64,000 nt of DNA from Chryseobacterium defluvii (GCF_014204415.1 NZ_JACHLE010000004.1:1-64000), one strand, 5' to 3'; shown: positions 1 to 10,555, numbered from the stretch's first letter. Notes: generated by a model not told the origin, from the letters alone. Program-made: numbers and translations.

Positions 1-124
1 AAAAAGACGACTTCCTTTTTTACTTGATTATTCTTATTGCTGACTAAAAAATGTTTTTAATAATACTACAATTTGGTTTGTATTTTAAATTTTGAATACT
101 TTTGAAAAAACACAAACACATATA

Positions 125-1855
125 ATGATTTTAACGAAAAAAGTACAGGCCCTATATATTTTTTTTATCTGTATAAAAATATTTTCTCAAAATACATCGG
201 ATCAAAAAGCTTCATTAGAAATAGACAGCTTATTAAAAAAAGGCCAAAAAGAATTAGCCCATTTTAAACTGAGCCAGGAAAATATAAAATTTGAAAGACT
301 CTCTAAATATGACCTGAGTGATCATTTATATATTAAGTTTGATTCCGCTACCGCGTTATACAAGAAAGGAGAATATCTAAATGCAGAAAAAGCTGTTTTA
401 TCCACATTAAACGAGGTTGAAAATAATAAAAACGAACTGAGCTTACCTATTTATGAAGGATTAAAGCATACTGCTATATCAAGATTGTTTTATATTGAAA
501 AGAGATTGGGAAATGTTTCACAGGGATTAAAATATTTGAAGTTTTTCTCTCAGGGATTAAGCCCGATATATCAGAAAAAGCAAAGAATATTTTTTGCCGT
601 TGCGTATATAGAATTAGGGAATTATAAAAAAGGTATTCAGGTATTGGATCTCCGAATAAATGATATTTATCGGGATAGAGAAAATATTCTTTGTAGCAAT
701 TTTCGGAAATCAGGAGAAATTGCTGCAACTTATAACACAAAAGGAGATGCATTTATTAAATGGTATAAAGATACTGGTCAAAAGCAATTTCTGGATTCTT
801 CTAAACTTAATTATGAAAGAGCTTATCAGATAATGAAACACTCTTCTATACGTGCCCAATACTCTAAAACACTACTCACCAACCGGTTAGCTCATATTGC
901 TTTACTAAAAAAGCAATATAATTACTCGTTATCACTCTATAATAGTTGTGAAAAAGACTTGGTACTTATGGAAAAAAACTTTTCCCGTGAGACAGTCTGG
1001 CTGGGAAAAGCCGAAATATATACATTTCTCAAAAAAACTGATTCCGCTTTTTATTATATTAATAAAGTATATAACAAAAAGACTGAGGCAAAATGTGCCT
1101 ATGACACTAAGCTGAAAATATATCACCTGTTAAGCATTAATTATGAAAACACGGGAGAAAGTAAAAATGCATATAGATATGCGAAACTCAGCCTGTCTGA
1201 AATGGAAAAGAAAAGAGTCCGGGATACTTCAGGAAATGCTTTTTTAGGAATGTATGAGCAGCAGGAAATAAAATCTGTATCTAAAGAAATGGTAAAGAAA
1301 AATAGAAGATTTACTTTCTTCTTAATAGTTTTGCTTGTACTGACATTTTCCGGAATTATTTTTTTCATTGTTTATAGGAATAATAAAAGAAAAAAGAAGA
1401 CATTCCTGGAATTTCAAAAAAAGATTGATGAAATTCATAATTTCAATATTTATCCTGTAACTACCGAAAAGATCGAAAATCCTATAATAATAGAAGATGA
1501 ATTAGTTAATCAAATCCTCAAAAAAATAGACTTAATGGAGTCGGATAAGAAATTCTTATCCAATAATTTCAAACTTGCACAAATTGCAAAACAGCTTAAC
1601 ACCAATACAACCTACCTATCCCAAATCATAAATCAGCATAAAGGCATGACATTTTCAGAATATGTAAATAATCTGAGAATAAATTATGTATTAAAAGAAT
1701 TAAATAGCAATGCTAAATTTCGAAAATATACTATTCAGGCAATGTCTGAAGAGCTGGGTTATAAAAGTCCCACTACATTTACCAATGCCTTTAAGAGCAG
1801 GGTAAAAATGACACCATTATATTACATTCAGCAATTGGAAAAGAATAATCATTAA
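125..1855 (+). CDS. AraC-type HTH regulator with TPR repeats and a transmembrane segment
   Basis: Membrane-linked transcription factor. The N-terminus is a hydrophobic leader ending near FSQ, followed by about 350 residues of helical, TPR-like repeats that are presumably exported. A single transmembrane segment (FFLIVLLVLTFSGIIFFIV) then leads to a cytoplasmic C-terminal AraC-type double HTH of about 100 residues (LAQIAKQLNTNTTYLSQIIN; second helix around EELGYKSPTTFTNAFK). I chose the ATG at 125 because an upstream in-frame TTG at 92 would put charged residues before the leader. This architecture is common in Flavobacteria for sensing extracytoplasmic signals; ligand and target genes are unknown. 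It stands alone, convergent with argS. Confidence 0.8.
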   Translation: MILTKKVQALYIFFICIKIFSQNTSDQKASLEIDSLLKKGQKELAHFKLSQENIKFERLSKYDLSDHLYIKFDSATALYKKGEYLNAEKAVLSTLNEVENNKNELSLPIYEGLKHTAISRLFYIEKRLGNVSQGLKYLKFFSQGLSPIYQKKQRIFFAVAYIELGNYKKGIQVLDLRINDIYRDRENILCSNFRKSGEIAATYNTKGDAFIKWYKDTGQKQFLDSSKLNYERAYQIMKHSSIRAQYSKTLLTNRLAHIALLKKQYNYSLSLYNSCEKDLVLMEKNFSRETVWLGKAEIYTFLKKTDSAFYYINKVYNKKTEAKCAYDTKLKIYHLLSINYENTGESKNAYRYAKLSLSEMEKKRVRDTSGNAFLGMYEQQEIKSVSKEMVKKNRRFTFFLIVLLVLTFSGIIFFIVYRNNKRKKKTFLEFQKKIDEIHNFNIYPVTTEKIENPIIIEDELVNQILKKIDLMESDKKFLSNNFKLAQIAKQLNTNTTYLSQIINQHKGMTFSEYVNNLRINYVLKELNSNAKFRKYTIQAMSEELGYKSPTTFTNAFKSRVKMTPLYYIQQLEKNNH

Positions 1856-2090
1856 TGAAATAAATAAGATTGTGTTGTACTTAAATGCAACAAATAGCAA
1901 AAAAACATTACCCGCTTTTAATTCTTCAATCCTAAAACTTCGTTTTATATTACTATCGGTCTGCAAGAATATGCGTACAGACTGATTTCCCATTGTTTAT
2001 AATTTTCCGACATATACGAGTTTGTTATACTTTTCAAACCTTTCTCTCCGCGTTCTCATTCATGAGAGGGCCTGGTTAGAAACAAATATA

Positions 2091-2124
2091 AAAATAAGCT
2101 GCCTTATATGAGACAGCTTATTTT
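2091..2124 (-). terminator. Rho-independent terminator of argS
   Basis: An 11-bp stem (2091-2101 AAAATAAGCTG with 2114-2124 CAGCTTATTTT) abuts the argS stop codon. Read on the minus strand it ends in a T-rich run. It could also stop transcription arriving from the plus-strand regulator gene. Confidence 0.7.
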
Positions 2125-3891
2125 TTACATCCTATTCACAGTTTCTATTCCAAGTAAACCCAGGGATTTCTTTATTATTTTCCCCGTTATATATGATAAA
2201 TTCAAACGAAACTGTTTTAAATTTTGATCTTCAAGTTTCAGAATTGGTGTAGTCTGATTCTGGTAGAATGAGTTATATGATTTAACCAGATCATAAACAT
2301 AGTTAGCGATCAAAGCCGGGCTTAAGACTTCAGCAGCTTTTTCCACTATTATTCCATAATTGGCCAACAGCATGATCAATTCCTTTTCAAATTCATTTAC
2401 GGGAACTTCTGAAACATCTTTGTATTCGTAATTTGCCTTTGTGAGTAAAGACTGAATACGTGCATATGTATACTGAATAAACGGCCCCGTATTTCCATTA
2501 AATTCAATACTTTCTGCAGGATTGAACAACATTTTCTTTTTAGGATCCACCTTCAGCATAAAATATTTCAATGCGGCCAAACCTATTATTTCGTAAGAAG
2601 CTTCTTTTTCTTCCTCGGAAAGTCCTTCCAGCTTACCTAGCTCCTGAGCTTTTGATTTTGCAGTTTCATACATTTCCTGCATCAGATCATCTGCATCTAC
2701 TACGGTTCCTTCACGGGATTTCATTTTACCGTTCGGAAGCTCTACCATTCCATAAGACAAATGATGCAATTGATCTGCCCATAAGTAGCCCAGTTTTTTA
2801 AGGATCTTAAATAAAACCTGAAAATGATAATCCTGTTCGTTTCCTACAGTATAAATCAGCTTTTGAATATCATTGTCTTTAAAACGCTCAACAGCAGTAC
2901 CTAAGTCCTGAGTCATATATACTGATGTCCCATCTGAACGCAATAAAAGTTTCTGATCAAGGCCTTCATCCGTAAGATCGCACCAAACCGAGCCATCTTC
3001 CTTTTGATACAAAACTCCTTTATCCAACCCTTCCTGAATAAGGTCTTTTCCTAAAATATAGGTATTACTTTCATACTGGACCTGGTCAAAATCTACCCCT
3101 AATCTTTTATAGGTTTCATTAAATCCTTTATAAACCCATGAGTTCATTTCATTCCACAGATCTCTTACTTTCTTGTCTCCGCTTTCCCAGTCCAGAAGCA
3201 TTTTCTGTACCTCCTTCATAAGAGGAGCTTCTTTTTTTGCCTGTTCTTCTTCAGCTCCCTGTTCAACAAGTTCGGCAATTTCTTTTTTATAATGCTGATC
3301 AAATTCAACGTAATAATTCCCTACGAATTTATCTCCTTTTGTATGGGTTGTTTCCGGAGTTTCTCCGTTTCCGAACTTTTCCCAAGCTAACATGGATTTG
3401 CAGATATGAATTCCCCTGTCATTAATGATCTGTGTTTTAATAACATCATATCCTGCCTCTTTTAAGATCTGAGCAACAGAAAATCCTAACAGGTTATTTC
3501 TGATATGCCCCAAATGTAGAGGCTTATTGGTATTTGGAGAAGAATATTCCACCATTACGGTAGCATTCTTTTTTTCAACTTTTAAAAGACTTTGGCTTAA
3601 AGACCTGAAATTATCTATGAAAAACTGATTGTTAATTTTAATATTAAGAAAACCTTTCACTACGTTGAAGCTTTCCAGCAGTTCGGTTTGAGTTGTCAGA
3701 GATTCTCCTAACTCAACACCTATACTTTCTAGATTTTTCTTCAGCTGCTTTACCAATGGGAATGTTACAATAGTAAAATCTCCCTCAAATTCGGTTTTAT
3801 TTTCCTGAACTTCCAGATTAATATCCTTTAACTGGTATACATTTAAAATAATTTCAGAAAGTTTTACTTCTATGGTATCTTTAATATTCAT
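2125..3891 (-). CDS. argS: Arginyl-tRNA synthetase
   Basis: Class I aminoacyl-tRNA synthetase that charges tRNA-Arg in the cytoplasm. The N-terminal Add-1-like domain covers about residues 1-90. The HIGH signature is HLGH (126-129), preceded by the family motif VEYSSPNTNKPLH. The KMSKS-equivalent KMKSREG lies near residue 390. The C-terminal DALR anticodon-binding domain ends at the stop. The 588-residue length is normal for bacterial ArgRS. The gene stands alone on the minus strand with its own terminator. Nothing looks broken. Confidence 0.97.
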   Translation of the reverse strand: MNIKDTIEVKLSEIILNVYQLKDINLEVQENKTEFEGDFTIVTFPLVKQLKKNLESIGVELGESLTTQTELLESFNVVKGFLNIKINNQFFIDNFRSLSQSLLKVEKKNATVMVEYSSPNTNKPLHLGHIRNNLLGFSVAQILKEAGYDVIKTQIINDRGIHICKSMLAWEKFGNGETPETTHTKGDKFVGNYYVEFDQHYKKEIAELVEQGAEEEQAKKEAPLMKEVQKMLLDWESGDKKVRDLWNEMNSWVYKGFNETYKRLGVDFDQVQYESNTYILGKDLIQEGLDKGVLYQKEDGSVWCDLTDEGLDQKLLLRSDGTSVYMTQDLGTAVERFKDNDIQKLIYTVGNEQDYHFQVLFKILKKLGYLWADQLHHLSYGMVELPNGKMKSREGTVVDADDLMQEMYETAKSKAQELGKLEGLSEEEKEASYEIIGLAALKYFMLKVDPKKKMLFNPAESIEFNGNTGPFIQYTYARIQSLLTKANYEYKDVSEVPVNEFEKELIMLLANYGIIVEKAAEVLSPALIANYVYDLVKSYNSFYQNQTTPILKLEDQNLKQFRLNLSYITGKIIKKSLGLLGIETVNRM

Positions 3892-3975
3892 GGGTTCTGT
3901 TCAATTTTTCAAAGGCCAAATAAAATAGCCCGTATTTCTTCTCAAATTTTGAAGTACAAATATACGGAAATAAAA

Positions 3976-3995
3976 AAACCGCCCGAAGGCGGTTT
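3976..3995 (-). terminator. Terminator of the SusCD operon
   Basis: Perfect 8-bp stem AAACCGCC/GGCGGTTT with a tetraloop (TTCG on the minus strand) followed by a T tract in the minus direction. It lies 22 bp past the last gene of the operon. Confidence 0.88.
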
Positions 3996-4016
3996 GTATG
4001 GAATTTTATGTTGCCA

Positions 4017-4532
4017 TTAATGTTCGTCTTCAGCAAAACCAGTTCTTTTATAGCCTGCAAATGTATAAATAACACCTGGCTCATCAGAAAATTCAGCTTT
4101 AAAAATGATACTGTCAGACTTATTACCTCCACTCGTAGTAGCTGCATCTTTCAAAATTTTACCATCTGAAACATTTATCGTAATATCATAATCCTGATAT
4201 AAATTTTGGAGTGAGCTTCCACCAAACGTCTTTTGAGAATAGTTTATAGGAGTTTTAAATTTTATTGGATAATCTGCAAATCCCCAAATATTTCCTTCAT
4301 GATCATCAATCCACATTTCAGATCCATTATTGGCTGATGTATTATAGGTTGATATTAGTACATGACCACTAACTTCTACGCCGCCAACACTTCTTGTAAC
4401 AAACCAATCACCTGCCATATCCTGTGTAGAAGTACCTTCATCATCAATATCTTCAACTCTGTCACAAGAAATAGGAATGAATAGCAATGCTACAATAAAA
4501 ACTAATAATACTTTAAATATGTTCTTTTTCAT
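4017..4532 (-). CDS. Small outer-surface lipoprotein, lipid-binding-like (PF12888 type)
   Basis: Last gene of the SusCD operon, 4 bp after the preceding lipoprotein. It has a lipoprotein signal (MKKNIFKVLLVFIVALLFIPISC) with the lipobox Cys at residue 23, then a short acidic linker and a roughly 130-residue beta-rich domain starting AGDWFVT. The opening and the position next to a SusD-like gene resemble the putative lipid-binding/hydrolase family found in many Bacteroidota SusCD loci. That assignment rests on family resemblance, not on a catalytic motif. The role is probably as an accessory surface lipoprotein of the uptake system; the substrate is unknown. Confidence 0.65.
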   Translation of the reverse strand: MKKNIFKVLLVFIVALLFIPISCDRVEDIDDEGTSTQDMAGDWFVTRSVGGVEVSGHVLISTYNTSANNGSEMWIDDHEGNIWGFADYPIKFKTPINYSQKTFGGSSLQNLYQDYDITINVSDGKILKDAATTSGGNKSDSIIFKAEFSDEPGVIYTFAGYKRTGFAEDEH

Positions 4533-4536
4533 AATT

Positions 4537-5280
4537 TTAATTTACTTGAGTTAATGTTGCTACAAAGTCATATCCTGAATCCCATGTAGATGACAACACA
4601 ATTTTTTTCGTTGCCGGAGTAACCGTTACACTCGTAACTGATATATTCCCACCAAATGCTCCCACACCCGAAGGTTGTGAAGCAACAGTAGCAACTCCCG
4701 CAGAATAATTTAATTTCAGCCCTCTACTCGCATAGGTAACACCATAGCTTCTTCCAAATTCGTAATATCCACCAATTGCATCTGATACTTCATATGTACC
4801 ATCACCATTTCTCCATATTAAGATATACTTCCAGTCAGTAGTAGGAGAAACTACACCCTGAGCAGGCGTTCTTACCACTCTTGACATATATAATCCTTCA
4901 ATACTATCTATAAAATTTCCTGTTTTATATACATAGATATTCCTGTTAAATACTGCAAAAAATCCGTCTTTATTAGTTGCTTTATAAGTTGCTACATATC
5001 TGTCTGAAACACTCAGGTTTAATGCAGAGCCCCCTCTATAATCACCCTTATATGTAGTTTCGTAAGGGATCGGGCTATTATTTTCAGTAGCACTTATTCC
5101 CGGATCGGTAAAGCTTGATCCCAACTGTACCAAAGTAGGATTGCTTCCTTTTAATTCCAGTACAGGATAATTGGTAATATTTGAAACATTCGAGGTTTCA
5201 TGATCAGAAGAACATGATGTTGCAACGAAAAATGTCAGTACATTTATTGCAAAAAATTTTATTATTTTATTATATTTCAT
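4537..5280 (-). CDS. SusCD-operon lipoprotein with Ig-like DUF5011/DUF5012-type domain
   Basis: Third gene of the operon. The signal peptide has a lipobox (ATSC, Cys at residue 23). About residues 40-115 look like the Ig/HYR-type DUF5011 fold: LELKGSNPTLVQLGSSFTDP is the typical opening with the conserved DPG, and VSDRYVATYKATNKDGF is the closing strand. The remaining ~130 residues form a beta-rich domain typical of DUF5012 proteins. Such proteins are surface-exposed and usually accompany SusD_like_2 proteins. They probably help capture the ligand; the ligand cannot be read from sequence. Confidence 0.7.
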   Translation of the reverse strand: MKYNKIIKFFAINVLTFFVATSCSSDHETSNVSNITNYPVLELKGSNPTLVQLGSSFTDPGISATENNSPIPYETTYKGDYRGGSALNLSVSDRYVATYKATNKDGFFAVFNRNIYVYKTGNFIDSIEGLYMSRVVRTPAQGVVSPTTDWKYILIWRNGDGTYEVSDAIGGYYEFGRSYGVTYASRGLKLNYSAGVATVASQPSGVGAFGGNISVTSVTVTPATKKIVLSSTWDSGYDFVATLTQVN

Positions 5281-5298
5281 TTCTTTACTTATTAAATA

Positions 5299-6789
5299 TT
5301 AATTAGCATCATACCATAACGCATCGGTGATCGGCTTTAATCCCGGGAAATTTGCATTTGACTGAATTTCTGTGATTGGATAAATAATTCTTTTTGGGAA
5401 TTTACCTCCGGTGGTACCATTTACAGAATAAGAAAACTGTCCCGGCACATAAGCAATATTGCTTTGAGGAACAGGGCTTATTGCAGGAATTTTTGTTCTT
5501 TTCTGTTCAAAAAACCCTTCATAACCTTTACCCGGGAAGAAAGATATCCATTTTTGGGTAATGATGGCTTTTAGGTTATTATCTAAAGTACCGTTAGGAT
5601 AAGCATAAGCACCCGTTAATAAGGCTCCCGGTGAAACTCCCCACTGAGCAAAAGATGCATTTACCCCATTCTCATATAAAGTTTTTGCATTTGCTCCCCC
5701 GTTGTATCTTACAGCGGCTTCTGCCTGTAGGAAATAACTTTCTGCTTTTGAAATAAAGAACACAGGGTCTGTAGCCTGAAGCTTAACAACTGCTGCTCCG
5801 GCATTAGCCGCATTTTCAAAATCTCCCTGATTTTGGGAAGAACCTGCATTATAGAACTTAGCAAATCTAGGATCCGAATTGTTCTGAAGGAATGAATATA
5901 GTGTAGTACTGGCTCTCAAGTTAGTTCCAACATTCAGCTGTCTTCTGTCCGTCTCATAAAGCGGGTTACTTCTGTTAGCTTCATCAATATACTGCGTAAT
6001 TGCAGCATCAGCCTGTAAAAACTGAGCACCGGATGAAAGAAGCTGCTGAATACCCGTTTGGGCAACAGATGGCCTTGAATTGGTTTGTCTTAAATACAAT
6101 TTCAATAACATTGTATTAGCAAATTCTGTCCACTTCTCCATTCTTTGATTTAAGGTTGGATATACAAGAGGAGAAAATACTAAGTCATCTGCACCTGGGA
6201 TTACTGTAGTAGATGAGCTCGACAGGTCTTTTGACAAGGCATCTTTAAGATTAGCTACTAAACCATCATAAATAATTTCAGGGGAATCATATTTGGGAGA
6301 TGGGAACTCCGGATTAGTAGCTTCTGTAAAAGGAACCGCTCCAAAAGAATCTGTCAATACCTGAAATGCATAAGCCTCCATTACAGTAGCCATTAAATAA
6401 TAGTTCCAGTTTTGTTGGGCCAAAGCATTCTTTTTAACATTTCTAAGATCCAATATAGCATCATACATACTATCCCAGGCTCCATTAGATCCTGGTCCTG
6501 TAGTTGTAATAATCTGTGCAGTAGAAGATAAAGAATAATCATCAAGATCTTTATACTGGTTAGCGGTAGCACTCTGAGTAAAATATTGAGCCCAAAATCC
6601 ACCAATTAAAGCATAACTCGAGCCTGATATGGTGGCTACACCTGTGGTAGCTCCGGTAAATTCACTATTTAAAGGTATTTGTTCAGGTGCTAATAAATCC
6701 GGATCCCTATTGATATCCAACTGATCATTACACGACCAGATAGACAATAGCACCAAAGAACTCAATAATATTTTTTTTGTCTTTTTCAT
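5299..6789 (-). CDS. SusD/RagB-like nutrient-binding outer membrane lipoprotein
   Basis: Surface lipoprotein that caps the SusC channel and captures substrate. It has a lipoprotein signal MKKTKKILLSSLVLLSIWSC (Cys 20) followed by the N-terminal motif DQLDINRDPD. Later motifs (YFTQSATANQY; AYAFQVLTDSFGAVPFTEA; KAESYFLQAEAAVRYNGG, a TPR-like helix pair) fit the SusD-like_2 subfamily, which includes homologues of peptide- and glycan-uptake systems. The length of 496 residues is normal. It starts 11 bp after the SusC stop, so the two are co-transcribed. Confidence 0.92.
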   Translation of the reverse strand: MKKTKKILLSSLVLLSIWSCNDQLDINRDPDLLAPEQIPLNSEFTGATTGVATISGSSYALIGGFWAQYFTQSATANQYKDLDDYSLSSTAQIITTTGPGSNGAWDSMYDAILDLRNVKKNALAQQNWNYYLMATVMEAYAFQVLTDSFGAVPFTEATNPEFPSPKYDSPEIIYDGLVANLKDALSKDLSSSSTTVIPGADDLVFSPLVYPTLNQRMEKWTEFANTMLLKLYLRQTNSRPSVAQTGIQQLLSSGAQFLQADAAITQYIDEANRSNPLYETDRRQLNVGTNLRASTTLYSFLQNNSDPRFAKFYNAGSSQNQGDFENAANAGAAVVKLQATDPVFFISKAESYFLQAEAAVRYNGGANAKTLYENGVNASFAQWGVSPGALLTGAYAYPNGTLDNNLKAIITQKWISFFPGKGYEGFFEQKRTKIPAISPVPQSNIAYVPGQFSYSVNGTTGGKFPKRIIYPITEIQSNANFPGLKPITDALWYDAN

Positions 6790-6800
6790 TTTGAATCATT

Positions 6801-9770
6801 TTAGAAGTTAAATTTAAACATTGCCCCATAATATCTTTGTGTCGGGTTCGCACTAAATTCTCCCATTTCACTCAAAATATCATTTCCATAAGTAGTGGAT
6901 TCAGGGTCAACATACGGGTTTTCTTTAGGCGTCCATAAGAATAGGTTCTTACCGTATAGAGTAACTGAAGCACCATTCAGTCCTGTTCCTCTCAACAGAC
7001 TCTTAGGTAAACTGTAGGTAAGAGAAACATCTCTTAATCTTATGAATGTTTTATCAATTACGTGAGTTCTCTCAATACCCGGGTTATTCTGGGTATTGTA
7101 ATAATTGGTAACAGCCTCAAAAGAAACCGGTATGGTATTTTCTGAATAGGTTCCGTTTCCGTTATCAATTACGGAATTAGGAATGATGAATGGATTTCTG
7201 TCATTATACAATGTTTCAATACCATTTCCTACGAAGTGGCTCAATCTTTTTGTGTAAGAATACATATCACCTCCCTGTTTCCAATCCAGTCCAAAAGACA
7301 AGCTGAAATTCTTATACGTAAACTTGTTGGTCAATCCCATAATGAAATCTCTCTCCGCAGAACCAATTTTCTGAGGGGTTTCTGTAACTTCATAAAATCC
7401 GTTGTCCGGATTTATAATATATTGTCCTGAAGCTGTTGTTTTAGGAACCTGAGCATAAAATGACCCGTAAGACTCGCCTTCCACAAACCTGAAATCGATA
7501 CCATAATTACTTGTCAATATGATGTCTTTTTCCTCTCCTGCTATATCTTCCACTTTACTTTTATTTTTGGTAAAAGTATAGGTCATATTCCATTGGAAAT
7601 TATTGGCCTTTATAGGATATCCATTTAATAATACTTCGATACCTCTATTACGTATGGAAGCAAAGTTCCCTAAAATTGTTGTATACCCTGTAGATTTCGG
7701 AAGCAATTTGTCCAGCAACATATCTTCTGTCAATCTGTCATATACTGATATATCAAATTCTAATCTGTTTTTAAAGAATCTACCTTCCGTTCCGAATTCT
7801 ACTTCTGTAGTTAGCTCATTAACTAGATTCTCGTTGGTGATCCTGTTACCAATTTCGTAAGAGTTAACTCCTCCGAAAGGATATGCCAGCTGTCCAAAAA
7901 ATCCTGTATTCGCTGATTGACCGGCAAAAGAATAAACACTGTAAGGAGCAGTATCCTTACCAGCTCTCGCCCAGCTTCCTCTAAGCTTTAAGAAATTTTG
8001 ATCATTCAGAACAATTGCACTTACTCCAACTGACGGATAAAAATAAGAATTATTTTGTACCGGTAATGTAGAAGACCAGTCATTACGCCCTGTTACAGTA
8101 AGGAAATATCTGTCTTTAAATCCTAATTCCGCAGAACCAAAAACATAATAATATCTTTGTTTATAATCATTTTGGATCAGAGTTGGTGTAGAGGCCGAGT
8201 TTGATAGTTCATAGAAGTTAGGTAAATCCAGATCAGTTACCAAAGCACCTAATACATTACCATTTTTCTCATTATATCCACCTCCTAGTGCTGTACTAAG
8301 TTTCCAGTTCTCTGCAAGATCCGTATTATAGTTCACTGTAAGGTATGCATCATACAATCTGTCTGTTCTTTTCGTTTCACTTACAGCACCTACTACCCCG
8401 TTGGCTCCTGCAAGATCCTGAGGCGATCCCGGGATGTAATCCACAATAGCTCCCCATCTTTTTACCTGTTCATTCTGAATATCGGCCCCTAACTGTAATG
8501 AAGCCGAAAGTTTATCGGTAAAATCGTAGCTAAAGTTGGTATTACCATAAAAACGGTCCGCTTTGGCTCTTACATTATTGTTAGCCAATGTGGTATATGG
8601 GTTAGCAGCATATGGTGTAAAGAAATAGGAAGGAGTATTGAAAATATTCCCCATATCTTCCATATCTACAAAACTTACGTCCGTTGGCATCTGTAAAAGC
8701 TCCTGGAAAAGACTCTTTCCGAATGAAGCATCATCTCCCTGTCCTGAAGGAACCGCGTTTACTTTTCTGTGTGAATAGTTGGTAGAAACCCTTAATTTGA
8801 ATTTATTGAACTTCAAGCCTCCGTTAAAACCTAAAGTTCTTCTCATAAATTTATCCTGATCTGATGGGAATACTCCGTCAGAATTCAGATCACTTAAAGT
8901 AAATGCCCCATCAGCATTTTCTCCTCCTCCGGAGATCCCTAATGAGTTGATATAAGTAGTTCCAATATCAAAAAACTCTCTTGCTGCATCTTCTAATCCT
9001 ACATACGGTTTTATTTGCTGCATGTTATTATAAATTCTGCCCCAAGGTCTTATCTTACCATCAAATTTTGGTCCCCATGAACCATTTTCATTAGAAGCAG
9101 CTAAATCACCTTCTCCATTTACAAATGACCAACTATGACCGCTCCATCCCTGTCCAAATTCCTGTTGAATATGTGGCAGTCTTGATACTTCGGAAAAATC
9201 AATACTGGATGTAAGGTCTACTTTTAACCTTCCCTTACCTTTTTTAGTAGTTATCAAAACAACACCATTCGCACCATCTTTACCATATAATGATGTTGCA
9301 GCTGCTCCTTTTAAGAAGTTAATAGATTCAATAGTATTCGGATCCAGGTCATTTACTGAGGAACCGGTATCATACGTACTGTCAAAACCAGTTTTACTTG
9401 ATGATACATTCAACATTGGAGTACCATCAATTACGTACAAAGGTTGGTTACTGGTTAATGATTTAAAACCTCTGGAAATAATTTTAGGAGTTGCACCCGG
9501 CTGAGCTGGTGAAGAGAAATCAACCCCGGCCACTTTACCTGATAAACTTTCAAATGGAGTTGTATTAGCTACCTCTCTGATCTTATTCCCGTCTACAATT
9601 GCAGCTCCATAAGAACTTGCTTTTGACTGCCTTTTGATTCCAAGTGCAGTCACAACTACACCCTCAATATCTTGTGTTTTTACACTATCCTTCTTCGTCT
9701 GCTGGGCATTAGCCACAGCCAGAGATGAAGATAGTACTAATGTAAGCACACCCGCTGTTAGTTTCTTCAT
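6801..9770 (-). CDS. SusC/RagA-family TonB-dependent outer membrane transporter
   Basis: First gene of the operon. It encodes a 22-strand TonB-dependent channel that pairs with the SusD-like lipoprotein. The signal peptide ends at ANAQQ. A short linker contains the TonB-box-like IEGVVVTALG. The plug domain includes PLYVIDGTPM and the SusC signature SLYGKDGANGVVLITTKKGK, and the barrel ends in the aromatic C-terminus AMFKFNF. At 989 residues it lacks the ~80-residue CarboxypepD_reg domain found at the N-terminus of many SusC proteins; the plug begins soon after the signal. No sigma/anti-sigma genes are adjacent. Confidence 0.95.
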   Translation of the reverse strand: MKKLTAGVLTLVLSSSLAVANAQQTKKDSVKTQDIEGVVVTALGIKRQSKASSYGAAIVDGNKIREVANTTPFESLSGKVAGVDFSSPAQPGATPKIISRGFKSLTSNQPLYVIDGTPMLNVSSSKTGFDSTYDTGSSVNDLDPNTIESINFLKGAAATSLYGKDGANGVVLITTKKGKGRLKVDLTSSIDFSEVSRLPHIQQEFGQGWSGHSWSFVNGEGDLAASNENGSWGPKFDGKIRPWGRIYNNMQQIKPYVGLEDAAREFFDIGTTYINSLGISGGGENADGAFTLSDLNSDGVFPSDQDKFMRRTLGFNGGLKFNKFKLRVSTNYSHRKVNAVPSGQGDDASFGKSLFQELLQMPTDVSFVDMEDMGNIFNTPSYFFTPYAANPYTTLANNNVRAKADRFYGNTNFSYDFTDKLSASLQLGADIQNEQVKRWGAIVDYIPGSPQDLAGANGVVGAVSETKRTDRLYDAYLTVNYNTDLAENWKLSTALGGGYNEKNGNVLGALVTDLDLPNFYELSNSASTPTLIQNDYKQRYYYVFGSAELGFKDRYFLTVTGRNDWSSTLPVQNNSYFYPSVGVSAIVLNDQNFLKLRGSWARAGKDTAPYSVYSFAGQSANTGFFGQLAYPFGGVNSYEIGNRITNENLVNELTTEVEFGTEGRFFKNRLEFDISVYDRLTEDMLLDKLLPKSTGYTTILGNFASIRNRGIEVLLNGYPIKANNFQWNMTYTFTKNKSKVEDIAGEEKDIILTSNYGIDFRFVEGESYGSFYAQVPKTTASGQYIINPDNGFYEVTETPQKIGSAERDFIMGLTNKFTYKNFSLSFGLDWKQGGDMYSYTKRLSHFVGNGIETLYNDRNPFIIPNSVIDNGNGTYSENTIPVSFEAVTNYYNTQNNPGIERTHVIDKTFIRLRDVSLTYSLPKSLLRGTGLNGASVTLYGKNLFLWTPKENPYVDPESTTYGNDILSEMGEFSANPTQRYYGAMFKFNF

Positions 9771-9903
9771 ATCAAATTAATTTTTGCTTATACAAATTTG
9801 TAAAACTTTCTTAAAAACACAAAACAAAAACTTAAAAAATTGTTATTTTTATCATAGTTCTTGAAAAATTGTTAATTTTGATTTACAGAAATTGTTAAAT
9901 TTT

Positions 9904-10488
9904 ATGGATTTGTTAAAAAAATGGACAGATATTTACATTGAAGCAGGGTGTGATGAAGTGGGAAGAGGGTGTTTAAGTGGGCCTGTGGTTGCCGCAGCTG
10001 TTATTCTGGACGATAATTTTAAGCAAAGTTTAGTTAACGATTCTAAAAAGTTAAACTTTAAAACCCGGATGGATCTGGACAGCTATATTAAGGAAAATGT
10101 AAAAAACTATGCTATCGCAGAGCTTCCCGCAGGTTTCATAGACCAGCATAATATACTGAATGCCAGCATTCATGCCATGCATCTTGCATTGGATAAATTA
10201 ACAATCCGGCCGGAACTTATTCTAGTGGATGGTAATAAATTCCATCCTTATAATTATATACCCCATCAATGCATTATTAAAGGGGATTCTAAACTTCTGT
10301 CCATCGCAGCAGCCTCTATTCTGGCAAAAAATTACCGTGACAGGCTAATGATCGAGCTTCATGAAGAATTCCCGCAATATGGATGGAATACCAACTTCGG
10401 ATATGCTACAAAGCAACACCAGAAAGCCCTGATAAAGCACGGCCCTACAAAATACCACAGGCAGTCTTTCAGATTGGTATATGATTAA
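9904..10488 (+). CDS. rnhB: Ribonuclease HII
   Basis: Removes RNA from RNA-DNA hybrids and misincorporated ribonucleotides. The first acidic pair is in GCDEVGRGCLSGPVVAAAV, the third Asp in LILVDGNK, and the fourth lies in the helix around SILAKNYRDRLM. Together they form the DEDD metal site of type 2 RNase H. The ATG at 9904 fits the family length (194 residues) better than an in-frame TTG at 9892. It is divergent from the SusC operon and convergent with yidC. Confidence 0.96.
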   Translation: MDLLKKWTDIYIEAGCDEVGRGCLSGPVVAAAVILDDNFKQSLVNDSKKLNFKTRMDLDSYIKENVKNYAIAELPAGFIDQHNILNASIHAMHLALDKLTIRPELILVDGNKFHPYNYIPHQCIIKGDSKLLSIAAASILAKNYRDRLMIELHEEFPQYGWNTNFGYATKQHQKALIKHGPTKYHRQSFRLVYD

Positions 10489-10555
10489 AAAATCTTCAGG
10501 AAGTGAATTATGATTTCCTCAAACTCCAAAATTGAAATTTAAATTCTATCTAAAT